Below, in pieces: positions 10,645 to 20,401 of a stretch of 64,000 nt of DNA. The number at the start of each line of letters is the position of its first letter. Positions within the stretch are counted from its first letter, which is position 1. The stretch is from Kiritimatiellia bacterium. GTDB taxonomy: Bacteria; Verrucomicrobiota; Kiritimatiellia; WLWN01. The position numbers and the translations under genes are program-made. The stretch spans positions 325,792 to 389,791 of the forward strand of contig WLWN01000001.1 in the NCBI GenBank assembly GCA_012103575.1, given 5' to 3'. The notes under the pieces were generated by a model. The model searched no databases and was not told where the DNA came from. It saw nothing but the letters and a program-made list of their open reading frames with translations.

Positions 10645-11346
10645 ATGCTTAACATATCCATAGCGGCGTTTGATGTAGAAGGAATCTTCTGGTTCATCAT
10701 CATTGTTGTCTATTTTATTGCTCAAATTATGGGTTTGGGAAAGAAAAAGAAAAATCGTCCTTCCCCGTCGACACCTCCCCCTACCAAAGACCCTAAAACT
10801 TCTACATTTGAAGAAAATTTAAAGGATCTTTTAGAAGCCTTCTCCAAGCCTCCCCCTTCAGAGACAGCTCAAGAAAATCCCCTGCCACACGATCAAACGC
10901 TTAGCCAGGAAGAAGAGATAATGGGTGAAACTCGACCCGATCCATACGAAACGCAAGATCCTTCAGAAAAAACTTTGACTATAGAGCCCCCTCAAACATA
11001 TACACATGAGATCTCTCCTCCACGTCCTATCGCACCACCAGGACCCCAACCGATACACCATTTGAAAGATTCTAAAGCATTTGCTGACTTTACGACATCG
11101 GACTTTGATGAAGCCTCCGCTCATCCACTCATTAAGCCAGAATCATTTATTATAGGATTAAACGCATTAAAAATGCCATCCATGAGAATTCGATTTGCTG
11201 CAACACATGCAGCAGCAACACACTCGAGTATGCGTGCTCATTTGAAAGGGAAAAAGGCATTAAAAAAGGCCATGATCGGTAGAATTATTTTGGGCCACCC
11301 CATCGCGCTAGGTGGAGAAGAAGATACTCCGGGGTTAAGGAACTAA
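10645..11346 (+). CDS. Single-pass proline-rich protein downstream of floA
   Basis: 233 residues. A membrane segment (GIFWFIIIVVYFIAQIMGLG) at residues 13-32 is followed by a lysine patch and a long, low-complexity Pro/Glu-rich cytoplasmic region. The C-terminal block ends ALKKAMIGRIILGHPIAL. A C-terminus of this kind (LRxAxxxxEILGPPxAL style) recurs in small PVC membrane proteins as far as I recall; that is memory, not a search. Its position after floA suggests a microdomain role. It overlaps the convergent PHP gene by 4 bp. Confidence 0.65.
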   Translation: MLNISIAAFDVEGIFWFIIIVVYFIAQIMGLGKKKKNRPSPSTPPPTKDPKTSTFEENLKDLLEAFSKPPPSETAQENPLPHDQTLSQEEEIMGETRPDPYETQDPSEKTLTIEPPQTYTHEISPPRPIAPPGPQPIHHLKDSKAFADFTTSDFDEASAHPLIKPESFIIGLNALKMPSMRIRFAATHAAATHSSMRAHLKGKKALKKAMIGRIILGHPIALGGEEDTPGLRN

Positions 11347-12185
11347 TTGCTACAAGACCTGCTTTCCAGTTCACCTAACAGCTCATCGGGAACTTCTAAG
11401 GAACCAAAACCATGCCCCATTTTGATTCCAGGTGACATGGCTCCATGAAAATCCGACCCCCCTGATGGCGCTAGATTAAATTCTTTTGCATAGGGCAAAT
11501 ATATTTTGACCCGTTCTTCATTGTGTTCAGAGTAGTACACTTCAAGTCCTCCAAGACCCTGGTCACACAAATCGCTAAGACATTGACGAAAGTTTTCAGG
11601 ATCTAAACGCACGGTAAATGGATGGGCCAGTACAGGGACGCCTCCGGCATCTCGGATCACTTCAAGACTTGCTTCAGGAGATAGCTGTCGACGTTGAGCA
11701 CAAGCTGGTTTCCCCGTCGCTAAATATTTATTAAAGGCTTCCTTTTTAGTAGATACATATCCACGCGCCATCAGTGCCTGGGCAAAGTGAGGCCTTCCCA
11801 CCACTTCATCTCCAGCAAAAGAAGACACTTCATCCCAGGCCAATGTTAACCCGAGCTGATTCAGTTTGTCTAAAATTTCCTGATTACGTGATTCGCGACC
11901 GCTACGAATCCACTCTAACTTTTCATTTAGTTTTGAGTGGTTGGGATCTATAAAATAGCCCAAAATATGCATCTCCCCAGACGGGTATTCAGCGCTAATC
12001 TCAACTCCAGGGATAGGTCTGACTTTAGTGGTATTGGCTGCTTTTAAAAAACGGTCTATGCCTTTTATGGTATCATGATCGGTAAGGGAAATGGCTGATA
12101 GGTTAAGACAACGGGCCTCTTCAACCAACTCTTCAGGGGTACAGCTTCCATCCGAAAAAATTGAATGCATATGGAGATCTATCAT
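11343..12185 (-). CDS. PHP-domain phosphoesterase (RNase AM / TrpH-like)
   Basis: 280-residue metal-dependent phosphoesterase of the PHP family, of the type acting on 3',5'-nucleoside bisphosphates or 5' ends of short RNA. Metal ligands are seen in DLHMHSIFSDGS (residues 3-14), LTDHDT (35-40), GVEIS, the H of VLAHPFT and GGSDFHG near residue 243. Length matches the stand-alone family. It converges on the preceding hypothetical gene and is followed on its own strand by nothing close. The precise substrate cannot be told from sequence. Confidence 0.88.
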   Translation of the reverse strand: MIDLHMHSIFSDGSCTPEELVEEARCLNLSAISLTDHDTIKGIDRFLKAANTTKVRPIPGVEISAEYPSGEMHILGYFIDPNHSKLNEKLEWIRSGRESRNQEILDKLNQLGLTLAWDEVSSFAGDEVVGRPHFAQALMARGYVSTKKEAFNKYLATGKPACAQRRQLSPEASLEVIRDAGGVPVLAHPFTVRLDPENFRQCLSDLCDQGLGGLEVYYSEHNEERVKIYLPYAKEFNLAPSGGSDFHGAMSPGIKMGHGFGSLEVPDELLGELESRSCSN

Positions 12186-12204
12186 AGAACAAGGAACTTA
12201 ACGT

Positions 12205-13490
12205 TTAAAAAGTATAAGCATAGGAAGCGGCAATAATATGGACTTCTGAATCATATTCCCCATTAAAAGCAGGGTTTAGATTGTTGTCGATAGTACGATC
12301 TCCAAATATGACATACGTGTATGCCAAATCCCAGCTATGATTATCCTCGGAAAAAAAAGTCCTCCATTCAACGCATGTTGATCCGATTCTGGGAGAATCG
12401 GTATTTGTGTCTGCTCGGGGGCAGGTCCCTCTAAAAACCAATAACTCCCCCGTGCTGTCCACGTAGGGGAAATTTTCCAGTCGCCACCGAAACCAACGGT
12501 CCATGTATCTTTCCAATTTTGAGTCGTGGTGGTAGTTGGGAAGAGAACGTCGTTATTGTTTACATCAATTATAACGCGGTCCATAGTTGACCATTCGAGC
12601 CATTCAACATCAATTCCCAAACTGAATGTATCATTAATATTCACCCCATACCCCAAGGATGCAATAGTGGGATATTCGATTTCAGTATGAAAATCACTTC
12701 TTGGTGCCACACCTGGTATAGGACCAGGAATATTACTTATCCTAAAGTCACCATCATAGTCTATCTTATAGGAAGATCGAATAGTCGCTGACAACGCTTG
12801 GCGATCCGTCATCAGCCATGTAACACCCGCATTCCAACCTAGGCCATACCCGTCCCCCTTAGAATCAGCACTTCCATCAGGCGTTCCCGCGACCCCCGTA
12901 ACATTGAACCAAGGATAATGTTGTTTTAACTCTATCTCTGACCAAACCACATCAACGCCTACTCCCAGCTGTATAGTGTCTCCTACTTTCATAGCTATGG
13001 TCGGATTAAGATTAATAAGATCGAGTTCCGAAGAATAAGGGGTAATGTACTTAAAAGAGAAATTGTCTTCATCATATATAATGGATTGTCCAAACGGCTC
13101 GCTAATCCCCATCCCTATCATAACTTGGCCATCTTTTAAAGGATGTGTCACAAAAACACTTCCCAACCATTTCCAGGGATCTGTGGTTTTTTCTGAACGC
13201 CCATCAGGGGCGTTAAACTCTTTGCGCACATACACTACCATTGGGGCTATAAGAACCGAGGTGTTTTTAATATCCACAATATTTGCGGGGTTTATAAACA
13301 CAGCAGTAGGATCTTCCACATGAACAATCTTGGCGCCCGCACGACTTATGCCAAAAGCGCCTGGCGGAGGGTTTCTCAACCCCTCTGCTTTTGATGTCAG
13401 TAAAGAAACATGCATACTCAAAAGAAAGACAGCTAAACACCACCACCTATTTAAAAATTTATATATTCGCCTTTTTGCTAACAAATTCAT
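12205..13490 (-). pseudogene. OmpP1/FadL-type outer-membrane porin, frameshifted at a T8 run
   Basis: Beta-barrel of the FadL/TodX family for uptake of hydrophobic compounds. There is a basic N-terminus with a signal peptide (CLAVFLLSMHVSLLTSKAEG) and then the family start GAFGISRAGAKIVHVEDPTA, which inserts into the barrel plug, with AVFINPANI. The frame breaks at 12351-12358, eight A on the plus strand (T8 in the coding sense). With one more T the frame continues FFSEDNHSWDLAYTY and ends ASYAYTF, the aromatic C-terminus expected for outer-membrane insertion. With the sequence as given the product ends at 12276 without this tail. It may be a real mutation, phase variation or a homopolymer error. 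Confidence 0.8.
12351..12358. repeat. A8/T8 homopolymer at the FadL frameshift
   Basis: Eight consecutive A on the plus strand, in the coding sense T8 within codons for Leu-Phe-Phe. Nine T would restore the full-length porin. Confidence 0.8.
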
Positions 13491-13543
13491 TTAGACCCTT
13501 CCCTTTTAAAATTTGAATATTGCTGCACAATATTTACTTAATA

Positions 13544-15203
13544 CCTGAATCCGTCAGATAAAATCTGATGATTTTTCATTACCTGTTGGGCTAAAGCGGG
13601 GAGGATACCCGTATTCAAACAAACAACCCCACCCCAACAGGTGTGTATATGAAACAATATAAAATAAAGACTGGCAAGGGCGAACTCAACAGCACAAGCG
13701 GAAATCATCTTTGCGGCCTGCTGCTTGAGGATCATGCTCAACGGATTCTTCCCTCCAATTTTCAACCACGCCGCTCCGATGCGATCTCTGATCGGGAGAT
13801 CCTCCTTACCCAGATCGGCTTACTTTGCAACGGTCGAACCGATTTCAATGATATCGACCTGTACCGGGGTGATGAGATTTTTATGAATGCCTTTAGACTT
13901 AAAAAGGGGAGTTAAAAAAGTAGCCTCTGAGCCGGTGTTCCGACATCGTTTCGACGACCTGCCCCCAGCCAGAACCCATGTGGGGCTACGCAAACTCAAC
14001 ACCGAACTTCTTTCCTCGGGCCCCTTTGGCTACATAGATGTCGAAGGGCTTGATCTTGTTCCCGTCGATATCGATGTGAGCCCTTTGGATCACTCAGGCT
14101 CTTCGAAAGAAGGCGTTTCCTACACCTAGAAGGGCCATGATGTTACGCCCCGATATTTGCCTATGTGGGCACTCAAGGCCACATGCTTGAGTGCGAACTT
14201 CGACCCGGTAAACAACATTGTCAGTCGGGAACGACCGCGTTTATTGCCCGTAGCGTTGAAACGCTCCAAACCCTGGGCCTGGGTGGAAAATGTTTGCTTC
14301 GGCTTGATAGTGGCAACGCTGCGGCCGATAACTTCGACGCTTTTGGGGATCATTATTTTATCGTAAAGCGAAATCCTCGCCGCGAATGTCCTGAACAAAT
14401 GCTGGCCCTTGCACGCCGAGTTGGAGACAAACAAGACAGTCGTGAAGGCAAGAACGTTTACACAGGCTTTTTCGATCATTTCCATCCCGGTGGCGACCAA
14501 AACCGCCCTTGTGTCCCGGTGGCCTTCGAAGTGATTGAACGCACCATCGATATCGATGGTCAGAAACTTCTGGTTCCTAAACTTGAGGTGAACACCTGGT
14601 GGACGAACCTCTCTTGTCGTGCCAAGACGGTGCTAGATCTCTATCATGGACATGGCCCCAGCGAGCAGTACCACAGTGAACTCAAAAGCGATCTTGATGT
14701 TGAGCGATTGCCTTCGGGGAGACTCTGTGCCAATAAGATTATTCTGTTATGCGCCATGGTGGCTCTTCAACCTATTGCGCCGTCTTGGCCAAGAGGTCAT
14801 CAAACGGGCTGGGCTTGCCCCGCAGAAAATCAACATCCCGCGCTGGCGAATCAAAACGGTTCTCAAAAATATCGTTTATTGCGCGGTTCGATTGGTCCGC
14901 CACGCCGGACGAATTGAACTTCACTTTGGCAAGCGTTGTCGCTGGTTTGAAGTGATACAAGATATTGCCCATTCCTTCGCATAGCCCTCCGTGCACCTTT
15001 AACAATACTCTAAGGCGACTGCCCAAGGAGGCTTACGCCCCAAAATGGTCAAATCAGAGTGAATCTGACCTGTACGCTCAAAAAATTCATCAGGGTGATA
15101 CTTTCCGGTCCCAATCCGCCCAAAAAGCGAGCATCTCAAGGAAAAAGTTTTCAGCTTTTGAGCCCCAAAACGCCTTCCGAAGCGATAGCTGACGGATTCA
15201 GGG
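13544..15203 (+). mobile_element. IS1380-family element, decayed
   Basis: About 1660 bp, the usual IS1380 size. Ends are inverted repeats with core CCTGAATCCGTCAG at 13544, and its complement ending at 15202. Flanking TAATA at 13539-13543 and at 15204-15208 is a candidate 5-bp target duplication. The terminal repeat matches 17 of 20 positions with the ends of the six 163-bp palindromic elements in this window, suggesting that this transposase type mobilised them. Confidence 0.75.
13643..14984 (+). pseudogene. IS1380-family transposase, multiply frameshifted
   Basis: Segments in alternating frames together give an IS1380 transposase. MYMKQYKIKTGK starts it, and NGRTDFNDIDLYRGDE is the N-terminal domain. 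LRLDSGN carries a catalytic Asp. HYFIVKRNPRRE, EVNTWWTNLSCRAK and EQYHSELKSDLDVERLPSG carry the catalytic Glu region. FGKRCRWFEVIQDIAHSFA is the end. At least three frame changes are needed (near 13900, 14160 and 14750). It cannot make an active enzyme. Confidence 0.85.
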
Positions 15204-15280
15204 TAATACCTAATTTTTGATTTTTTTTGTTATGGCCTCCTTTTCTAGTTATTTTTTGACCGTGTGCTGTCCCATAAAAA

Positions 15281-15957
15281 TTAACCAAATCCAGGCAAAT
15301 AGGCTTGTCGAGGTGCGCAAAGCATCCGATAGGAACCACCTGCTGTCCCATAACTTTTCAATAAAGTGTACAGCTGATATCGGCTCCACAATACCGAGCG
15401 CAACACCGTAAAAATACGCACAAAACTGTGGCGCCATTGACTCAAAAAGCTCAGATAGCGCAGTAAAACATAGGCTAATAAGGCCATCCAGACTTGCCAT
15501 TGTATTGCATTCTTACTGTGACCAAAAAAATCACAAATCTGCAAGACCTGTTTGATTTGTTTAAAAAAAGATTCAATGGCCCAGCGGGCTTTATACAAAT
15601 CACAAATACTTCTCGCCGACCACTCCAGATTATTGGTGATAAAAGTCATCTCAACAAGCTTTCCGTTTACTTCAACCTGCGCGATAATCCGGCGAAAAAA
15701 ATGAGGGTATTTCCCCTTACTTTTCACCGCGGTTAACACGACCCAATCATCACGTAGGATCGAGCCTCTCGATCTTTTCAGGCACTTCTTTACACAGCGC
15801 ACCTGCATATTATCTTTGGCGCGTGTCACCCAAAACATACCTCGATTGTTCAACTCAAAGAGGTGACCAAAATCCACAGAGGCTTTGTCGAAAAGAACGA
15901 TTTCCCCTGCTTTTAAAGCCGCGCAAAGCTGTTGGGCTAAGCTGCTATCATGATCTT
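15281..15957 (-). pseudogene. IS4-family transposase, C-terminal remnant
   Basis: Reads on the minus strand from HDSSLAQQLCAALKAG through VLFDKASVDFGHLFEL (second catalytic Asp) and RGMFWVTRAKDN. It continues to YKARWAIESFFKQIKQVLQI (catalytic Glu motif YxxRWxIExFFKxIKQ) and stops at LPGFG. The N-terminal half is absent: the sequence ends at the TA target of the IS630 element at 15960. The missing part is not found to the right of that element, so it was probably lost when the IS630/IS30 pile-up formed. Confidence 0.8.
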
Positions 15958-15959
15958 TA

Positions 15960-16898
15960 GAGCATTTAACGATTGAAATGCCTCTTTAGAAGATCTATAC
16001 TCCATGACATGAGTATAGCAACAGCAGAAATCCGGCGGCGTGCGATAGATGCCTACAAAATGGGCAAAGGTTCCCAGGCCGATATCGCATCTTCTTATCG
16101 TGTAGATCTTAGAACGTTTCAGCGTGGGCTCTCTCGTTTCAACGAAACCGGACAGACCGCTCCCCGACCGCGTGGGCATCGTCAGGCCCTCTACAGCGGA
16201 AAGCAGCTCAAGGCGTTGGCTCAACTGGGGGGCAAACATCCCGGCAACGCTTGAAGAACTCAAGAACATGAGCGGCGTGAAGGGGTCGGTCATGGCCATA
16301 CAGCGGGCGTTGAATCGGTTGGGCTGCCGGTATAAAAGAAACGCTTCACGCCAGCGAGCAAGACCGGGCGGATGTAAATCTCTTGAGAAAGCAGTGGATC
16401 CAAGAGGTGGCCAAACTTGATCCAAGTCGCCTTGTCTTTATTGATGAATCCGGGGCGAAAACGAATATGACTCGTCTGCGGGGCCGGGCGTTGGGCGGGA
16501 ACAGGCTTTTTGCCAAAACGCCTCATGGACATTGGTGTACCACCGCCTTGATTTCTTCGGTCCGCCTGGACGGAACAACAGCGGCCATGGAGGGGGAGGG
16601 GGCGACAGACACGGCTGTTTTTGGAGAATATATTCGCCGGGTTCTTCTCCCGACTCTTTCACCTGAAGACATCGTCATCATGGACAATCTTCGCGTCCAT
16701 CACAATCCCAAGGTCATTGAACTCATTGAGTCATGTGGGGCCCATGTAAGATTCCTTCCACCCTACAGCCCCGATTCCAACCCCATTGAAAAAATGTGGG
16801 GCAAGATAAAGAATCGGTTGGGCAGCCTTGCAGCCCGCAGTCAGCAGGAACTATCTGAAGCGATCACACAAGCGTTCGAAGAGGTTTCTCCCGACGGG
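15960..16898 (+). mobile_element. IS630-type element, copy 1, right end missing
   Basis: The left end GAGCATTTAACGATTGAAAT follows a TA dinucleotide, the IS630 target. The right ~60 bp present in copy 2 (33069-34029) are absent because an IS30 copy begins at 16899. Otherwise near-identical to copy 2. Confidence 0.85.
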
Positions 16899-16901
16899 TA
16901 G
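16009..16901 (+). pseudogene. IS630-family transposase (copy 1), frameshifted
   Basis: The first part, from ATG 16009 (MSIATAEIRRRAIDAYKMGK), is the helix-turn-helix region. It loses frame at about 16243, where two bases present in copy 2 are missing (cccggc for cccgatgc). The catalytic part follows in another frame from 16383, with LVFIDESGAKTNM, VIMDNLRVHHNP and PPYSPDSNPIEKMW as the DDE triad. The C-terminus ends prematurely in IS30 sequence. A further frame change near 16337 is shared with copy 2. Confidence 0.85.
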
Positions 16902-17822
16902 AGTAACAATACAAGTGCAAAGGTCCGCAGCATAGTTCATTCTTTGGGTATCTGACCCTCCCCAAAGGAGAACATAGAATGCCACGAACCTACGAACATT
17001 TAAACCGTTATGAACGAGAAGTGATAGCCCAGATGCTAAAAGAAAAATATAGCTTATCTCAAATTGGCCGTCACCTGGGCCGATCCCCCTCGACTATTTG
17101 GCGCGAATTTCGCCGTAATCGAGTCCGTGGCCGCTATTACCCAAGACCCGCAAATGGCCTGGCTCAAAGCCGATTACAGCTAGCTCGAAAGCCTCAAAAA
17201 GTGATGGGAGCTAGCAAAAAACAAGTGGAGACTCTCCTGGCGAAGTATTGGTCTCCAGAACAGATTGAAGGTCGAAGAAAGCTAGAAGGTGACCCTCCCA
17301 TCAGTCGAATGACGATCTACCGCTACTTGTACAGTCCAAGAGGGGCTGGCTACCGAAAATACCTGCGTGGCCCCGGAAAGAAAAAACGAGCGACTCGGAA
17401 AAGCCATTCACGTATACACAACCAAACGATGATTGACCAACGCCCCGAAGAGGGTGAAAGTCGCAAGGTGGCAGGCCATTGGGAAGGTGACACTATTCAG
17501 GGCCAAACGAGAAAAGAGGCCTTTAAAACGGTGACTGTAGATAATGGCATGGAGTTTGCCAGCCATGCTAAACTACAGAAAAAAATAGCAACCCCCATTT
17601 TCTTTGCTGAAGGGAGAAACCCTTGGCAAAGAGAGACCAACGAAAACACGAATGGTTTGCTTCGCCAGTTTTTCCCGAAGAAAACCGACTTTGCTGCCCA
17701 CAGCTCCGCTCAGTTGAGCTGGGCTGTGGAGTTACTGAATAATAGACCGAGAAAATGCTTAGAATATAGAACGCCCAAAGAAATGATGGACAGCTTCGGT
17801 TTTGCACTTGTAAGTTGAGTCT
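16899..17822 (+). mobile_element. IS30-type element, copy B, internally deleted
   Basis: Same ends as the other three copies but 924 bp instead of ~1040, because 117 bp are missing inside the transposase gene. It is inserted in the 3' part of IS630 copy 1. The rest of that IS630 is not present to the right, where the leader of leuA begins. Confidence 0.9.
16979..17818 (+). pseudogene. IS30-family transposase with 39-residue in-frame deletion (copy B)
   Basis: 279 residues versus 318 in copy C. The frame is open, but residues between WEGDTIQGQTRKEA and KTVTVDNGMEF are lost, removing core strands of the DDE domain (the VTLVDRATRYLIADLL region). Both Asp motifs and the Glu motif remain. Activity is unlikely because the ribonuclease-H fold is interrupted. 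The protein could still bind ends through its intact helix-turn-helix. Confidence 0.8.
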
Positions 17823-17955
17823 CCAATCCGGAATCTGAATTCCGCAATCGATTTGCTGGGCGTGTTTTTTTGCAGTTTCTTTTTGTAAAAAGAATCGCTT
17901 TATTAAACAGTATGTGTGCGAACAGATATAAACCTAAGTTGAGCGAGATGTAAAA

Positions 17956-19533
17956 ATGCAAAGAAAAGCAAAAGATCGTGTTGTTATTTTTGATACTACC
18001 TTAAGAGACGGAGAACAGTGTCCTGGCGCGAACATGGGGTTACGGGAGAAATTGGAAGTCGCCAAACAATTAGCTCGACTTAAAGTCGATATTATTGAGG
18101 CGGGTTTTCCGATTGCTTCTCCCGGTGATTTCGAAGCGGTCCAAGAAGTGGCCAAAAAGGTAAAGGGCCCCCGTATTTGCGGATTGGCTCGTTGTATAGA
18201 CAAGGATATCGACCGATGCGCCGAAGCCATTGCACCGGCCGGATCCAAAGGTCGCATCCATGTGTTTTTAGCGACGTCTGCGATTCATCGGAAATTTAAA
18301 TTAAAAAAAGCAAAAACCGAGATTATTAAGCAGGCTGTGTTGGGCGTTAAACGCGCAAAAAAACACTGCCCTGATGTTCAGTTTAGTCCAGAGGATGCCG
18401 CCCGCACAGAACGTACTTTTTTATCCGAAGTGGTAAGCGCGGCTATTGAAGCAGGCGCAACAACGATCAATATTCCGGATACCGTGGGCTATGCAGTACC
18501 CGAAGAATTTGGAGATACCATTGCTTATTTATTTGATCATGTACCGGGTATCAAAAACGTCGTAGTGCATGTTCACTGTCACAATGATTTAGGGCTTGCT
18601 GTGGCCAATTCGTTAGCCGCCATTCAGCACGGCGCCCGCGGCATTGAATGCACGATTAATGGGATTGGCGAACGGGCTGGCAATTGTTCTTTGGAAGAAG
18701 TGGTGATGGCGATACGGACGCGTTCAGACGCCATCAACCTTTGGACAGGTATCCATACGCGAGAGCTCTTTCGTTCAAGTCGTTTGGTCACTCAACTGAC
18801 GGGCATGGCCGTTCAGCGTAATAAAGCGATTGTTGGAGCCAACGCGTTTGCCCATGAAGCAGGGATTCATCAGGACGGCATGTTAAAGGAGCGTACAACC
18901 TATGAAATTATGGCGCCTGAAGATGTGGGCATTTCAGGTACAGATTTGGTGTTGGGCAAACATTCAGGTCGTCATGCGTTCAAGGCACATTTGCAGAAGA
19001 TGGGTTTCACCTTAAAACCCAAAGAGCTAGAAGGAGCCTATGCCGCCTTTATTAAACTAGCGGATAAAAAGAAGACCGTGTATGACGACGATATTGTTGC
19101 AATTATTCAAGAACAAGTCTCTGATATACCATCGGTTTATACGTTAGATTATCTCCATGTATCAACAGGCAGCACGACCATCCCAACCGCCACGGTCCGA
19201 TTAAAAAAAGACGAAAAAATATCGAGTGATGCCGCGTGTGGTGATGGGCCTGTGGATGCCACCCTGAAGACCATTGATCGGATCGCTGGCGTTCAAGGAC
19301 GTATGTTGGACTTTTCTTTACAAGCGGTTACCCAGGGAAAAGATGCATTAGGGGAGGTGAGCATGCGTGTAACATTTGGTGACCAGACCCTAACCGGAAA
19401 GGGGTCCAGCACAGACATTGTCGAGGCGGGCGCAAAAGCCTATCTAAATTGTTTGAACCGATATTTGTATAGTAAAAAGAAAAGGCTGCCAAGACAGGGG
19501 CGGGGTCATAAATCAAAAGAGACTAAATCATGA
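17956..19533 (+). CDS. leuA: 2-isopropylmalate synthase
   Basis: First committed step of leucine synthesis: acetyl-CoA plus 2-oxoisovalerate gives 2-isopropylmalate. 525 residues, usual for the LeuA type 1 enzyme. The catalytic TIM barrel shows [16 protein letters not shown] (residues 11-26), the metal-binding [13 protein letters not shown] and NGIGERAGN. The linker GKHSGRHAF is followed by a C-terminal regulatory domain (leucine feedback) ending before a basic tail. Citramalate synthase is a possible relative, but the length and signature favour LeuA. It overlaps npdG by 4 bp. IS30 copy B ends 133 bp upstream, so its native promoter region may be altered. Confidence 0.93.
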   Translation: MQRKAKDRVVIFDTTLRDGEQCPGANMGLREKLEVAKQLARLKVDIIEAGFPIASPGDFEAVQEVAKKVKGPRICGLARCIDKDIDRCAEAIAPAGSKGRIHVFLATSAIHRKFKLKKAKTEIIKQAVLGVKRAKKHCPDVQFSPEDAARTERTFLSEVVSAAIEAGATTINIPDTVGYAVPEEFGDTIAYLFDHVPGIKNVVVHVHCHNDLGLAVANSLAAIQHGARGIECTINGIGERAGNCSLEEVVMAIRTRSDAINLWTGIHTRELFRSSRLVTQLTGMAVQRNKAIVGANAFAHEAGIHQDGMLKERTTYEIMAPEDVGISGTDLVLGKHSGRHAFKAHLQKMGFTLKPKELEGAYAAFIKLADKKKTVYDDDIVAIIQEQVSDIPSVYTLDYLHVSTGSTTIPTATVRLKKDEKISSDAACGDGPVDATLKTIDRIAGVQGRMLDFSLQAVTQGKDALGEVSMRVTFGDQTLTGKGSSTDIVEAGAKAYLNCLNRYLYSKKKRLPRQGRGHKSKETKS

Positions 19534-20207
19534 AAATAGCTTTATTGGGCGGTACAGGGCCCCAAGGGCGAGGATTGGCTTTGCGATGGGCATTAGCTGG
19601 CGTGGATGTGATCGTAGGATCGCGCAACGCTGAACGCGGACAGAAAATTGCCGAAGAACTTTCTGAAAGGCTCGGCAAAGCCAAAGGAAAAATCATCGGG
19701 ATGAGCAATGCCGATGCCGTAGCTCAAGCTGATGAGTTTGTTGTACTTGCGGTTCCCTATGCTGGACACAGACCCACACTCGAGTCACTTAAAGATTCCT
19801 TACATGAAAAAATTTTGGTTGACGTGGTGGTTCCCTTGGTTGAAGACAATCCCAAAAAAGTTTCAATGCCTCCAGAAGGATCTGCCACCGAAGAAGCTCA
19901 GGCTATTCTGGGTGAATCTATACCGGTTGTCGGCGCTTTACATAACGTGTCTGCTCACGTACTAGACAAAACAGATCTTCCGGTTAACTGTGATGTTTTG
20001 GTGTGTGGACAAAACAAAGAGGCCAAAGATAAAGTCATAGCACTTGTCGAGAAATTGGGTGTACAAGCATTTAATGCCGGTCTCGCCGTAAGTGCAAGAG
20101 CGATTGAACCGATCACATCGATCCTGATCCGCCTCAACATCTCTAAAGGAACCCCTTTTAAACATGCAGGCATTAAAATTTGGCCAGAATCATTCTGCAG
20201 GTTTTGA
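19530..20207 (+). CDS. npdG: NADPH-dependent F420 reductase-like protein
   Basis: 225 residues with an N-terminal Rossmann fold ([17 protein letters not shown]) and [12 protein letters not shown]. It then has [16 protein letters not shown] and a conserved [12 protein letters not shown] block, as in the NPDP/F420 reductase family that moves hydride between NADP and coenzyme F420. Start ATG overlaps the leuA stop by 4 bp, so it is translationally coupled to leuA. No F420 biosynthesis gene is in the window. The C-terminus ([10 protein letters not shown]) ends right at the palindromic element at 20209 and may have been altered by it. The alternative is a generic NADP oxidoreductase. Confidence 0.75.
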   Translation: MKIALLGGTGPQGRGLALRWALAGVDVIVGSRNAERGQKIAEELSERLGKAKGKIIGMSNADAVAQADEFVVLAVPYAGHRPTLESLKDSLHEKILVDVVVPLVEDNPKKVSMPPEGSATEEAQAILGESIPVVGALHNVSAHVLDKTDLPVNCDVLVCGQNKEAKDKVIALVEKLGVQAFNAGLAVSARAIEPITSILIRLNISKGTPFKHAGIKIWPESFCRF

Positions 20208-20208
20208 T

Positions 20209-20370
20209 CCTAGATCTGGCAGTTAAGCGTGGTTTTCTGCACGAATCATTTGGGCCAAAATGAATTAGAAAAAAGCCTCGACGCACCCACTGGGTGCGTC
20301 GAGGCTTTTTTGTAATCTTTTGTCTCCAAAGCATTCGCACAGAAATCCCCCGTTTAACTGCCGGATCTAG
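20209..20370. repeat. Palindromic terminator element, copy 1
   Basis: 162-bp imperfect palindrome, two bases after the npdG stop. The core is a near-perfect hairpin: AAAAAAGCCTCGACGCACCC pairs with its complement and ends in TTTTTT, which would terminate transcription in both directions. Outer ends are CCTAGATCTGGCAG and complement. No clear target duplication remains, so this copy is probably older. Confidence 0.85.
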
Positions 20371-20401
20371 TACTCCTCCAAAATTAAATTGGCGAATTGG
20401 G

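Noticed and set aside
14165..14917. IS1380 segment as an intact gene of its own
   Set aside because: It is the middle part of a transposase whose other parts lie in different frames on both sides.
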